From: Verrucomicrobiota bacterium
GTDB taxonomy: Bacteria; Verrucomicrobiota; Verrucomicrobiia; JADLBR01
DNA: 64,000 nucleotides
Direction: 5' to 3'
Assembly: GCA_029560585.1 (NCBI GenBank)
Contig: JAKQKQ010000246.1
Location: forward strand, 17,340 to 81,339
The notes beneath the pieces are model-generated. The model searched no databases and was not told the origin of the DNA. It saw only the letters and a list, made by a program, of their open reading frames with translations. Position 1 is the stretch's first letter. Every line of letters starts with the position of its first letter. Shown here in pieces: positions 42,601 to 51,292 of the stretch. The translations under genes and the position numbers were made by a program.

Positions 42601-43671
42601 TCACTGCCTCTCGCGCCTCAAGAATCCGAGGATCGCGGGCGGAATATCCTCCATTCGGGTCCCGAGGGCAAGCACCCGCGCGGGCACGCGCGCGGCCAGG
42701 GAGGCGAGTCTGCGGAAGGCCGCGGCATCGGCGCCGGGTTGTTGGGCAAGGGTGTTGGGCGCGAGGCGCCGAAGGGCCTCGGCACGCGAACAGGGCCGGA
42801 CCTCCGTGTGGGGCGCCCCGGTTATCTCGGGGACAAAGATCGCGCGGATGGGACATTCGAACAGGATGCTATCCGGCGCAACCTCCCCCACGAAAATCGT
42901 GGGCTTCTCACGATCAAGGCTATGGGGGTTTGCGACCCATTCCCGGACATGGGGCAATCGATCCAATCCTTCCGGCCGCAGTTTTGCGGTCGAATAGAGC
43001 GCCATGACGTGCGGCTCGGGCCCGCCAGAGACGACACAGTAATCATCGGCCAGGAAACCCAGCGGCCCACCGATGCATGCCGCGGCCGTGGTGGATTTTC
43101 CAGAACCGCCCGCACCCACGACGAGAATGCCGCCGGAGGGAAGGCCGAGCGCCGCCGCATGGACGATCTGAAATCCCCGTGAGGCAAGCCACGGCCCGAG
43201 GGAGGCCCGGAGCGGGGCCGCCGTCTCGTAATAGGGAATCTCTTCGGCGTCCAGCGCGTAAACGATCGCCTCACCATTCGGGATATCCAAGAGGCTGAGC
43301 AGGCCCCCGTCCGCCTGAAATAGCGCCGAGCATCGTCCGCCATGATAGCCCTGGATGGCCCCGTGCCGCAGGTAGGCCTCCCGCCGCCACTCGGGCGGGG
43401 GTAAAGGACGGCCGGTGGATCGCCCGTCCCAAAGCCGCACCGTCAAATCCGGCGGGGAATGTTCGGCAGTTGTCTCGAGATGCGCCAATGCCCTTGCCAG
43501 CCGGGGCACGAGCGCCCCGTTGGCAAACCGGAGAAGGATGTTCCCTCCAGCCAACCGCAATCGTCGCTCGACCGGATCCTCCGACTTGCGCGCGACACAA
43601 TCGAAGATCTCCCGCGCCAGCTGAAAATACTCGAGCACCGCCGCGGGTGCCGGCTCGCGGCCCGAAGTCAT
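42601..43671 (-). CDS. HprK-related kinase (HPr-rel-A-like)
   Basis: The protein has 356 residues from ATG 43671. The C-terminal half is an HPr-kinase-type P-loop domain: GAGGSGKST at 186-194, then GFLADDYCVV near 206-214 (the DD pair), and a later region AIFVPEIT. The first 170 residues are an unfamiliar alpha/beta domain (RLWDGRSTGRPLPPPEWRRE), as in HprK-related kinases of Haft's HPr-rel-A system rather than true HPr kinase. It lies 4 bp downstream of a PqqD-like gene and across a divergent promoter from a nucleotidyltransferase; those three families together are what defines that system. Substrate unknown; a peptide or protein Ser/Tyr is a reasonable guess from lasso-peptide kinases. Confidence 0.75.
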   Translation of the reverse strand: MTSGREPAPAAVLEYFQLAREIFDCVARKSEDPVERRLRLAGGNILLRFANGALVPRLARALAHLETTAEHSPPDLTVRLWDGRSTGRPLPPPEWRREAYLRHGAIQGYHGGRCSALFQADGGLLSLLDIPNGEAIVYALDAEEIPYYETAAPLRASLGPWLASRGFQIVHAAALGLPSGGILVVGAGGSGKSTTAAACIGGPLGFLADDYCVVSGGPEPHVMALYSTAKLRPEGLDRLPHVREWVANPHSLDREKPTIFVGEVAPDSILFECPIRAIFVPEITGAPHTEVRPCSRAEALRRLAPNTLAQQPGADAAAFRRLASLAARVPARVLALGTRMEDIPPAILGFLRRERQ

Positions 43672-43675
43672 GGGA

Positions 43676-44104
43676 TCAGGCGACCGGATCCGGCCTGCGG
43701 CTCGGCCAGCCGAACTCATCGACGTCGTGCAAGGGATCCGCCATCAATAGCTCCTGCATGTCTGAAAACTTCTGCATGACAGGCGTGCCAAAATCCGCCG
43801 CCTCCGGCGCCTCGGCCTCGTCACCGCCCCTGACGTCCTCCTCCGTCGCTACGATCAGGCCCGCGGCAGCAAGTTCCCCGATGAAATCGGCGGCGCGCTG
43901 TCGGGCCCCGGAATCCCGGAGTCCCAGACGCGCCCAGACTTGGGCCACCGAGGCCCCCTTGGCCACCGCGGCCCAGATGAGTGCCGCGGGCCCCACCATG
44001 CTGTAGTAGTCGCCCGTGTCAAAATCGACGACCACCACCTCCCCATCGATGGTCTCGTGGCACACCGCCGGCTCGTTCACTCGCAAAAGACAGTCCGTTC
44101 TCAT
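43676..44104 (-). CDS. PqqD-like peptide-chaperone protein with C-terminal tail
   Basis: The protein has 142 residues. Residues 1-95 fit the PqqD/RRE fold: LRVNEPAVCHETIDGEVVVV, DTGDYYSMVGPAALIWAAVA, ASVAQVWARL and FIGELAAAGLIVATEED. After an acidic linker the last 35 residues (PVMQKFSDMQELLMADPLHD, then VDEFGWPSRRPD) are a conserved-looking tail. I recall similar tails (KYSDMQDLLLLDPIHDV) on other PqqD-family proteins. PqqD domains bind the leader of a ribosomal peptide; no leader peptide gene was found nearby, so the tail itself may be a modified or bound segment. The promoter is shared with the divergent nucleotidyltransferase (161 bp between). Confidence 0.7.
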   Translation of the reverse strand: MRTDCLLRVNEPAVCHETIDGEVVVVDFDTGDYYSMVGPAALIWAAVAKGASVAQVWARLGLRDSGARQRAADFIGELAAAGLIVATEEDVRGGDEAEAPEAADFGTPVMQKFSDMQELLMADPLHDVDEFGWPSRRPDPVA

Positions 44105-44264
44105 TCCGACCGATTGATTTTAGCCCACCTTTGGGATGCAGCCACTGCTTTCCCCAATTTTTCGCTATTGCCTGAGACGTCCCAGCCTCGGCCATTGCCT
44201 GGCGCCAGGGCATGGGGCTGCCGGCCTTTTCAAAGTCCGGGGCGATGCTAGAAGGCTTCACCCC

Positions 44265-45470
44265 ATGGATTCCGCGCCAAAGCATCCCACGTTCCTGCCG
44301 GATGCGTCCCAGAAGCTGTTGCTCGAGGCCGCACTGTGGGACGGGGAGGCCGGGCTTGAGGCATGGAGGCACTGGCGCGGGAACAACCGGATCGAGACAT
44401 GCGACCAAGGCTCCCAGAGGCTGGCGCCCTTGCTGTATCACAACCTTCGGCGCAACGGGTGGAACGGCCCAGAAATGGCCGTGTTGAAAGGAACTTTTCG
44501 CAAGACGTGGGTGCACAACGAGCGCCTCGCCCAGATGGTGGCGCCGCTGTTCTGGGCATGGCATGACCTCGGCACCAGCGTGGCCCTCCTCAAAGGCGCC
44601 GCCCTCGCGCTGAAGTACTATCCCCATAAGGGGGCACGGCCGATGGATGATCTGGATGTCTTGGTGCCCATCGGCCACATCAACGCTGCCATGGCGGCAT
44701 TCCATCAGGGCAAGTGGACCAGCGCGAAGGGCCACCCAGTGCCAAAGGCCTTCGACACGGGCCACCTGCAACGAAAACGCACGCAGCGCCTCGCCAACCA
44801 GAATGGGCTGGAACTGGAATTGCACTGGTACCTGCTGGAACAGGGGCGCTGGGCCGGTGCCGACGAAGCCGTATGGCGCCACGCGCAGCCTATCCTGATC
44901 CGCGATGCGCCAGCCCTCGTGCCCGGCCCGGAACATCTCCTGACCCACGTCCTTGTCCATGGCGCCGAGTGGAACGCCGTGCCCCCGATCCGCTGGGTCG
45001 CCGATGCCCTGATGATCCTTCGCTCGGCCGGTGGGTCGTTCGATTGGGGCCTGCTTTTGGAGGAAATGCGCGCCCGGCGCATCGCGCTGCCGATCCGCGC
45101 CTGCCTGAGTTTTCTTCACGGGGCCATGGGCGCCGATATCCCGGGACCGGTGATCGAGGCGCTGGAGGCCGAAAAGCCCTCGCCGGCCGAGCGGCTGGAA
45201 TTCCGCATGATGGATTTGCCCAAGGCAGAGCGCTCCCCCTGGCGCATGCTGTGGCTGCGCCACCTGCGGTTGAAGGGCCTGACGGCATCCCGCTCGTGGA
45301 TCGCGCGCCTCGCGACGCTCCCGGATTCGCTGCGGCTCTTCTGGCGCCTGGATAGCCACTGGAAGGTGCCCCTCGCGGCGGCGGCATTCCTGTTCGGGCC
45401 CTCGGCCGGGGCACATTTCCTGTTGATCCTGCGCCGCAAGAAACAGCGCAAAGACCGCCCTGCCCCTTGA
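44265..45470 (+). CDS. Nucleotidyltransferase family protein (NTP_transf_5)
   Basis: The protein has 401 residues from ATG 44265 (MDSAPKHPTFL). VALLKGAALALKYYPHKG begins the active region with K110-G111; RPMDDLDVLVP supplies the D-D-L-D metal site (128-131). LELHWYLLE and HLLTHVLVHGAEW follow, as in the large family often seen with PqqD and HprK-like kinases and with lasso-peptide clusters. The C-terminus is helical with a hydrophobic stretch (PLAAAAFLFGPSAGAHFLLI) that may be a membrane helix. It is divergent from pqqD-like and followed by a sensor gene after 47 bp. Its likely reaction is nucleotide transfer to an unknown peptide or sugar. Confidence 0.75.
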   Translation: MDSAPKHPTFLPDASQKLLLEAALWDGEAGLEAWRHWRGNNRIETCDQGSQRLAPLLYHNLRRNGWNGPEMAVLKGTFRKTWVHNERLAQMVAPLFWAWHDLGTSVALLKGAALALKYYPHKGARPMDDLDVLVPIGHINAAMAAFHQGKWTSAKGHPVPKAFDTGHLQRKRTQRLANQNGLELELHWYLLEQGRWAGADEAVWRHAQPILIRDAPALVPGPEHLLTHVLVHGAEWNAVPPIRWVADALMILRSAGGSFDWGLLLEEMRARRIALPIRACLSFLHGAMGADIPGPVIEALEAEKPSPAERLEFRMMDLPKAERSPWRMLWLRHLRLKGLTASRSWIARLATLPDSLRLFWRLDSHWKVPLAAAAFLFGPSAGAHFLLILRRKKQRKDRPAP

Positions 45471-45517
45471 CACCGCAGCGCGTCGGCGATTACCTGTCAT
45501 CGCACACAGGAGGCCCC

Positions 45518-46288
45518 ATGCAACATGAGAAACTCGAGCCCGGCCAACTGATCTTCCGAGAAGGACAAGAGGGGCACCACGCCTACCGAATCCTGTCCGG
45601 GCGCGTGCTCATATTCTTGGAAAAGGAAGGCGGCGAGCTTCCTCTCGCCGAGCTATCGCCCGGGGAAATCTTCGGCGAGATGGCCATCATGCAAGATCGA
45701 CCGCGCTCGGCCAGCGCCCGCGCCCTCGAGACCACCGAGGTCGAGGTGCTCACCGACTACGCCTTCAACCATCTGATCCTCACCGAGCCCAAGAAACTGT
45801 TGCCCTACCTCGCGTCCTTCTTCGAGCGGCTCCGGCACGCCAACGAGCAACTCGCCCGTCTCGCCCGGCTCAGCCCCGCCGCCGCCCCCATCCGCCCCGC
45901 GGCCCCGGCGGGCCAAACCCCGCGCGCGCGGATCCAGACCGCCGCGGAACGAACCGCCGGTGAACCTGGCACCCTCGTCCCCAAATTCCCCTTCCGCATC
46001 GGCCGCGCCAGTCAGGGCGGCTATTTCAACGTCCTGTTCCCAAACGACTACACGATCCAAGACAGCGAGCCCTACCAGGTCTCGCCGCACCAGTGCTCGA
46101 TCGAAAGCCATGGCGGGGTCGTCGTGCTGCGCGACCGCGGCAGCCGGCACGGGACCATCGTCAACGGCAAGGCCATCGGCTCCGAGTTCGATCACTCCGA
46201 CACGGACCTCCACATCGGCGACAACGAGATCATCCTCGGCAAGAAAGATAGCCCACATCGGCTCTGGGTTTCCGTCTGGCAGGAATGA
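45518..46288 (+). CDS. cNMP-binding plus FHA domain protein
   Basis: The protein has 256 residues from ATG 45518, preceded by an exact AGGAGG. Residues about 5-115 form a CAP/cNMP-binding domain: FREGQEGHHAYRILSGRVLI, LSPGEIFGEMAIMQDRPRSA. An Ala/Pro/Arg-rich linker (about 125-155) leads to an FHA domain: FPFRIGRASQGG, SPHQCSIESHGG, LRDRGSRHGTIVNGKAIG, with RIGR and SRHGTIVNG as the phosphopeptide-binding loops. No DNA-binding domain is present. FHA domains bind phosphothreonine, so the protein may read phosphorylation, possibly from the HprK-like kinase nearby, while the first domain senses a nucleotide or protein. That link is inference. Confidence 0.8.
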   Translation: MQHEKLEPGQLIFREGQEGHHAYRILSGRVLIFLEKEGGELPLAELSPGEIFGEMAIMQDRPRSASARALETTEVEVLTDYAFNHLILTEPKKLLPYLASFFERLRHANEQLARLARLSPAAAPIRPAAPAGQTPRARIQTAAERTAGEPGTLVPKFPFRIGRASQGGYFNVLFPNDYTIQDSEPYQVSPHQCSIESHGGVVVLRDRGSRHGTIVNGKAIGSEFDHSDTDLHIGDNEIILGKKDSPHRLWVSVWQE

Positions 46289-46363
46289 CGGGCCTCCGGT
46301 TCCGCCCCCAATTGGGCCAGGAGCCTGACGGAGTTCGTTTCTCGCCCCCACCCGGCGGGGACG

Positions 46364-48415
46364 TCAGCGCGCGGCCCCCGCCTGGGGGACGGCGTCGAAA
46401 ATCACGATCTGGAATGGCGCGAGCGCGCAGGAGAGCGGCCGTCCGGCCTCGGCGGTGAGCGCCGGATCGCGTGCGTCCTCGGCCCAGGGGCTCCTGAGCG
46501 AGTATTTCGTCGGCGCCCCAGTGGGCAACTCGAAGGCCGCCCCGACATCCAGCGGGAAATCATGGGGCCGATCATCCGGGTTGCGCAGCATGACGGCGCC
46601 CTTCCTTCGCGACCACGAGGCATAGCCGTACGGCTCGAGCTTTGACGGATCGCCACCGATCCAGTGCGTGTCCACCAGAACGTCGGCGTTGGCGCGCGAC
46701 CATTTCGCGGCCTCCGCAAGCACGGCCCAATCCCCCGGCGCCAGCTTGCCCGGTTGAATGTAGAGTTCCTGCAATCCGGTGCCGCTCCCAAAAAATGCGC
46801 GCACGTCGTCCTTGAAACCGGCCGAATCGAACGTCGGATCGCCCGCCATGCCGCTCCTCGAATAGGCCACGCCCTGCGTCATGAGCGAATTGAGCGGGAA
46901 GAGCGGGCCCTTGCCGACGATGTTGCGGTATGTCTCTTGATCGCGATACGTCAACCACTGCTGCTGTTTGGGACCTTTGCCGGCGAGGCCCATGTCGTGG
47001 CCCTGTCGCCAGATCGAATCCGCGTAGCGCAGCCAGAACGGCGATGGCCACGAGCCCGTGGTCAGGTTGATGTAGAGATTCGGGTCCTCCCGGCGAAGCT
47101 CAAGCATCAGCCGCCGCATCGCCTCGGTGTCCAGGACGTAGTCGGCCCCGCCGTTGGCCTGCGTCCCGGCGGCGATCCCATCGAACTTAAAATGGTTGAC
47201 GCCGTACTCGCGGATCATTCGGACGCAGGCCCCCTTGAATGCGGCATAGTATTTCGGCCCGGCCAGCGAAAACCCCGTCGGGTTGATCTCATACCCCTGC
47301 TCGCGACCGTACTGGAGCCGCTGCTTTTTCAGTTCCCCGTAGCCGCCAAACGGCGACAGCCACACGCCCAGCCGCGTGCCGTATTGTTTGCACGGCGCCA
47401 TCAGGGGCGCAAAGCCCCTGGGAAATCCGCCGTTGAACTGCCACAGCGTCTTCGGGTCATCCCAACCATCGTCGAACACCATCGCGTCCATCACGACACC
47501 GTGCGCCCTGATGAATCGCTCGCCGAAGAGCCCGATCGCCTCCAGGGATGTCGCCTCGTTGAAAAGGGACCCGCGCCACGAGATGTCGTACCACGAGTTA
47601 TAATGAAGGAATGGGCGGTACGGGTGCGCGCGCTCGCGCTCGAGATAGTGTAGGAATCCGCGACGCATCTGGCCCCGGGGCAAGACGCCGACGGCAAAGC
47701 TCTGCGTCAACGTCTCCCCCTCGAGCAGCGGCGCGTCGCGACGGAGCCGGAATGAGGCCCGCCCATCCGCGGCCAGAGCATGGGGATCCTCGCAGCCGAA
47801 GAAGAACGTTCCGGCAATGATCGGGGAGCCATCCACCCGGCCCATGACCCGCGCCCCGGGGATCTCCTCGTCCATCCAGACGATCTCCCTGACGACGCGG
47901 TCCCCGCCAACCGGCGTCACGTCTACCTCTTGTCGGACATAGTTTCCACCGTCGTGGAGCAGGGCCCGCCAAACGAGGCGCAGTCTTCCATCAGCGGAGC
48001 GCAGCCTCATCTCCGCCTGCTGGCCGGCGATCCGCGCGGCGAGGCGCGCCGCCCCCGTTTCTGGCGCGATCTCTCTCACGCGCGGCTCCCCTTCCATCGC
48101 GAGCCCGGAGGCCGCATAGCGTTGGCCATCGGCCAGGACAACCTGGAAAACCTCGCCACCCAAGGCGATATTCTGCCCCGCCTGCTCATCGCGGAGGCTT
48201 GCGGGCCGAATGCCCCCATTCGCCCAGGTCCACGATATCGAGATCACCGCATTGCTGATGTCGATGCGTCCGGCCCGGCAATCGATCTTCGCGGTGCCGG
48301 GCGACGCCCCCGGGTATTCCAAGTCCCCAGCGGCATGCGCCACGCACGCCGCCAGCAGGCTCGCGCCGACAAGAAGGGCCCGGCCCCTCGCTGTGCTGAC
48401 CCTCTCCCTGATCAT
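46364..48415 (-). CDS. GH36-type alpha-galactosidase-like protein
   Basis: The protein has 683 residues; the signal peptide is MIRERVSTARGRALLVGASL followed by LAACVAHAA. A beta-sandwich N-terminal half (about 30-260) precedes a TIM barrel: SWYDISWRG, VVMDAMVFDDGWDDPKTLWQ, GVWLSPFGGYG, and the nucleophile motif NHFKFDG with D near residue 412. IWRQGHDMG near 470 provides the acid/base Asp. SYASWSRRKGAVMLRNPDD and the C-terminal strands finish it. This order is typical of GH36/GH27-like alpha-galactosidases. Its gene lies 9 bp downstream of a larger hydrolase-like gene. Secreted or periplasmic action on alpha-galactosides or related glycans is likely. Confidence 0.8.
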   Translation of the reverse strand: MIRERVSTARGRALLVGASLLAACVAHAAGDLEYPGASPGTAKIDCRAGRIDISNAVISISWTWANGGIRPASLRDEQAGQNIALGGEVFQVVLADGQRYAASGLAMEGEPRVREIAPETGAARLAARIAGQQAEMRLRSADGRLRLVWRALLHDGGNYVRQEVDVTPVGGDRVVREIVWMDEEIPGARVMGRVDGSPIIAGTFFFGCEDPHALAADGRASFRLRRDAPLLEGETLTQSFAVGVLPRGQMRRGFLHYLERERAHPYRPFLHYNSWYDISWRGSLFNEATSLEAIGLFGERFIRAHGVVMDAMVFDDGWDDPKTLWQFNGGFPRGFAPLMAPCKQYGTRLGVWLSPFGGYGELKKQRLQYGREQGYEINPTGFSLAGPKYYAAFKGACVRMIREYGVNHFKFDGIAAGTQANGGADYVLDTEAMRRLMLELRREDPNLYINLTTGSWPSPFWLRYADSIWRQGHDMGLAGKGPKQQQWLTYRDQETYRNIVGKGPLFPLNSLMTQGVAYSRSGMAGDPTFDSAGFKDDVRAFFGSGTGLQELYIQPGKLAPGDWAVLAEAAKWSRANADVLVDTHWIGGDPSKLEPYGYASWSRRKGAVMLRNPDDRPHDFPLDVGAAFELPTGAPTKYSLRSPWAEDARDPALTAEAGRPLSCALAPFQIVIFDAVPQAGAAR

Positions 48416-48424
48416 ATACAGCCC

Positions 48425-51292
48425 CTATTTCAAAACGACCTCTGCCACCGCGTAAATGCGCAAGCGGGAGATGTTAATTCTGGCGATGCCGCCCGCCTCC
48501 GTCACCTTCGCCTCGACGGGCGAAGGCTGGTCGGGGCTAAGCACGCGAAACCCGGCCACGCGGCGCCCCGGCGGCAGGGGCAGATCCGCCGTCAGATCGC
48601 GCACCTCTTCAACCGGCGGAGCCTCGACCCCCAATGGCACCAGGTAGTTGACCAGATGGACGACGAGCCGCTGCTGCTCGGGCGAACGGTAGGCCGCCAG
48701 ACGCACTCCTCCAGTAGACTTGCCGTCGCCGCGGCTCAGCTTGATCCCCGCCTGCCCGAGGAATGCCGCAAAATCCTCTTCGCGCTCGGCGCGCGCCAAT
48801 CGGCCTTTCCCGGCGGCGACGGCCTGGCCATCGGCGAGTCCGGCCAAGGCGCCGAGAGGACCGAGCCAAGCGGTGCGGGGCCGCAAAAACTCATCTTTTT
48901 CGCCCAGCGATCCCGACACGAGGAGCGTGCCACCCCCGGAGACAAACTTGGCCAAGCCCTTCAGGTGCCGGTCCGCCAAGATTGAAACCCCGGGCGCGGC
49001 GACGACTTGGGCGTCGGCCCACGGATCGGCATCCAATCGGCTCTCGGATGCAAACTCGAAACGGACGTGTGCTTCGGCGAGCGCCGGGGTCAGGCGCTGC
49101 ACCGCGGCGAGATGGGCGCGATTGCCCAGCCATCCCTGTTCGGGCAGGGCCAAGACGACGGTGTCGCTCCACGGCAACAGGTCGGCGTAGAGATCGGGAT
49201 GCGATTCAATGAACTCGCGGTAATCATTCAGGGCATCGTGGTACACATCGAACCGCGGCGGCACCAGGAAGCCGCCGCCACCGCTGAAGGCGGCGCACTC
49301 GGCCATCCCCAGGCGGGCTGCCTCGGCGTTCAGCACCAGGTGCGGGATGGTGCCCGGATAGCCCGCCCGGCTCAGGATGATCGGCCGGACTCGCGCCCGC
49401 AACGAACGGACAAACAGATGCTCGAAGAGGTTGTCGTTGATGGCGCGCAGGGTCACGCCCTCGAGCACCGGATGCAGCACGAGTCCGGGATGAGTGCCGT
49501 AGGTCCCGATGGATTTCTCAAACATCACGAAATCGGTGTCCCGCAGACCCTCCTGCAATTCCGCCGGGTGACCGCCGTTCGGAAAAACGACAAACTCGCG
49601 ACCGAGGATGCGCGAGCCGGCCTCCTTGATGGCGGCCATCTGCTCGCGCGTCGTGGCACACCAGAATCGGCGCAGCTCACAGGACGCGAGGCCGGTCTCC
49701 CGATCACTGGGAAACACCGCCGCATCAAGGTCGCCCATGCCGAGCAGTTCCTTGGCCTGATCCGCGCTGTAGCGCGCCTTGAGGTGCGACCGGAATGCCT
49801 CGAGGGCCGCAGGGGACAAAGACTTCTGGCTGCAGCCGTTGTCCACGAACACCCCGTCGCACCCGGTGCGGGCCACAAAACGGACCACCTCCAGCAACCA
49901 TGTGCGCCAGCCCTCCGTCCGCCAGCACGCGGCAAACCGGTGATTGGTCTTGAAGGCGGGGTAGAATCCGGACGCCTGATCGTACGTATAGTACAATCGC
50001 GGTTTGCCCTCCGCCGTGGTCTGCAGCCACTCCAGGGGATCGCGCGCCGGTTTTGGCGCGAGACCCAGACCGCGATACTCATCCCAGTGATCGTAGAATT
50101 CCCAAAACCCGCTGCGCTTCTCGGGATCACCATCCAGGGTCATGGCGCAGATGTAGGGTGTGATGCGGCGGACACCCGCCGCGTGCAGCCCATCCACCAT
50201 CTGTCGTAGCGCATTGATGCGGGAGGCCACCTCGTCGGGGCCAAGTCTCGCGATCGCATCGCCAAAACCATGGGCCTGATTCTCGCCGCCGAAGGAGCGG
50301 ACCGGACCCCAGCCATGGTTGAAAGGGACATCCTTGCCGAGATGGAGCAACGTCGGCGGTGCCGCGGCCACGGAGGGCACATAGCCCGCGTTGCCGACGT
50401 GCGCATCCCCGTAATCCAGAACATAAGTGATCGGCAAGGAGGTGCGCCACTCTTCGCCACCTCTCCGCTCGAACGCCGACGCCAAAACGTCGCTCGCCCG
50501 CGGCCGATACGCCGGACGCGTCGCCGGACGCGGCGCCAATTTCACGCTGGGGGCTCGGGCACCAGCAGTGCGATGCCAACCCTGCCCAAACCGCGCGGCC
50601 CAGTCCGGCCGTGGGCTCAGCAGCCCTGGAACTTGCCCGCCCAGCTCCAACGTCACGTCATCGGTGTTCCAGCCGCGGCGCGCGCACCGGATCAATGACA
50701 CCGACCACGGTTTGCCCGCCTGCCCCGCGAGCACAGGCAAATCGATTCTCGTGCGCTCATCGAAATCCTCCTCCCGATCCAACGCCACGGCGCCGCCTGG
50801 GCCTCGCACCACCAGATGCGCGGCCTCTCTGGTCACGTCGGCCTGGATACAGATTGTCACTTTCGCCGTCCCATCGGGGACGAAAAAGAAAAGGGGCTCC
50901 CATTCCCCGACTGTCCTGAGGGGCTGATCCGCGCGCGCGGCAAGCGCCCACGGCAACTCGTCGGACAGATCCGCCGCGGCCGCATTCCATCCGCTGTTCA
51001 CTTCGAGCGCCATGCGGCCCATTCCAACGGGCACGGCCAATCTGAGCGTCTGCCCCGGGGCCGCGCGCTCAGTGACCGCCACGGCACCATCCGCGCCAAT
51101 CAGGCGGCAGCGCAGGACATCCTGGTATTGAGCACCGCGCGACCGGCACTCCACGCGCACGTTCGCGCCAGCATTTTCGGGCGGTTCCAGGGCAAGGTAA
51201 TTCACTTGGCGCAATGTCGGGGTCTTGGCCGCGGCGCCCGTGACCAAAAACATGAGGGCTACGCCGGCGCGTTGAACGCGATCGCTCAGCAT
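48425..51292 (-). CDS. Large secreted glycoside-hydrolase-like protein
   Basis: The protein has 955 residues with an N-terminal export segment (VALMFLVTGAAAK). The first 230 residues are beta-rich. A barrel region follows: WGPVRSFGGENQAHGFGDAI, INALRQMVDGLHAAGVRRIT, SGFWEFYDHWDEYRG, GCDGVFVDNGCSQKSLSP, FVVFPNGGHPAELQE, and a trimerisation-like domain near 730-830 (LPWSDTVVLALPEQGWLGNR, LLVSGSLGEKDEF). The general layout resembles the Tat-exported protein at 33.1-35.2 kb, though similarity is patchy. The catalytic residues are not assigned. It overlaps pdxB by 7 bp and precedes the GH36 gene by 9 bp. Confidence 0.65.
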   Translation of the reverse strand: MLSDRVQRAGVALMFLVTGAAAKTPTLRQVNYLALEPPENAGANVRVECRSRGAQYQDVLRCRLIGADGAVAVTERAAPGQTLRLAVPVGMGRMALEVNSGWNAAAADLSDELPWALAARADQPLRTVGEWEPLFFFVPDGTAKVTICIQADVTREAAHLVVRGPGGAVALDREEDFDERTRIDLPVLAGQAGKPWSVSLIRCARRGWNTDDVTLELGGQVPGLLSPRPDWAARFGQGWHRTAGARAPSVKLAPRPATRPAYRPRASDVLASAFERRGGEEWRTSLPITYVLDYGDAHVGNAGYVPSVAAAPPTLLHLGKDVPFNHGWGPVRSFGGENQAHGFGDAIARLGPDEVASRINALRQMVDGLHAAGVRRITPYICAMTLDGDPEKRSGFWEFYDHWDEYRGLGLAPKPARDPLEWLQTTAEGKPRLYYTYDQASGFYPAFKTNHRFAACWRTEGWRTWLLEVVRFVARTGCDGVFVDNGCSQKSLSPAALEAFRSHLKARYSADQAKELLGMGDLDAAVFPSDRETGLASCELRRFWCATTREQMAAIKEAGSRILGREFVVFPNGGHPAELQEGLRDTDFVMFEKSIGTYGTHPGLVLHPVLEGVTLRAINDNLFEHLFVRSLRARVRPIILSRAGYPGTIPHLVLNAEAARLGMAECAAFSGGGGFLVPPRFDVYHDALNDYREFIESHPDLYADLLPWSDTVVLALPEQGWLGNRAHLAAVQRLTPALAEAHVRFEFASESRLDADPWADAQVVAAPGVSILADRHLKGLAKFVSGGGTLLVSGSLGEKDEFLRPRTAWLGPLGALAGLADGQAVAAGKGRLARAEREEDFAAFLGQAGIKLSRGDGKSTGGVRLAAYRSPEQQRLVVHLVNYLVPLGVEAPPVEEVRDLTADLPLPPGRRVAGFRVLSPDQPSPVEAKVTEAGGIARINISRLRIYAVAEVVLK

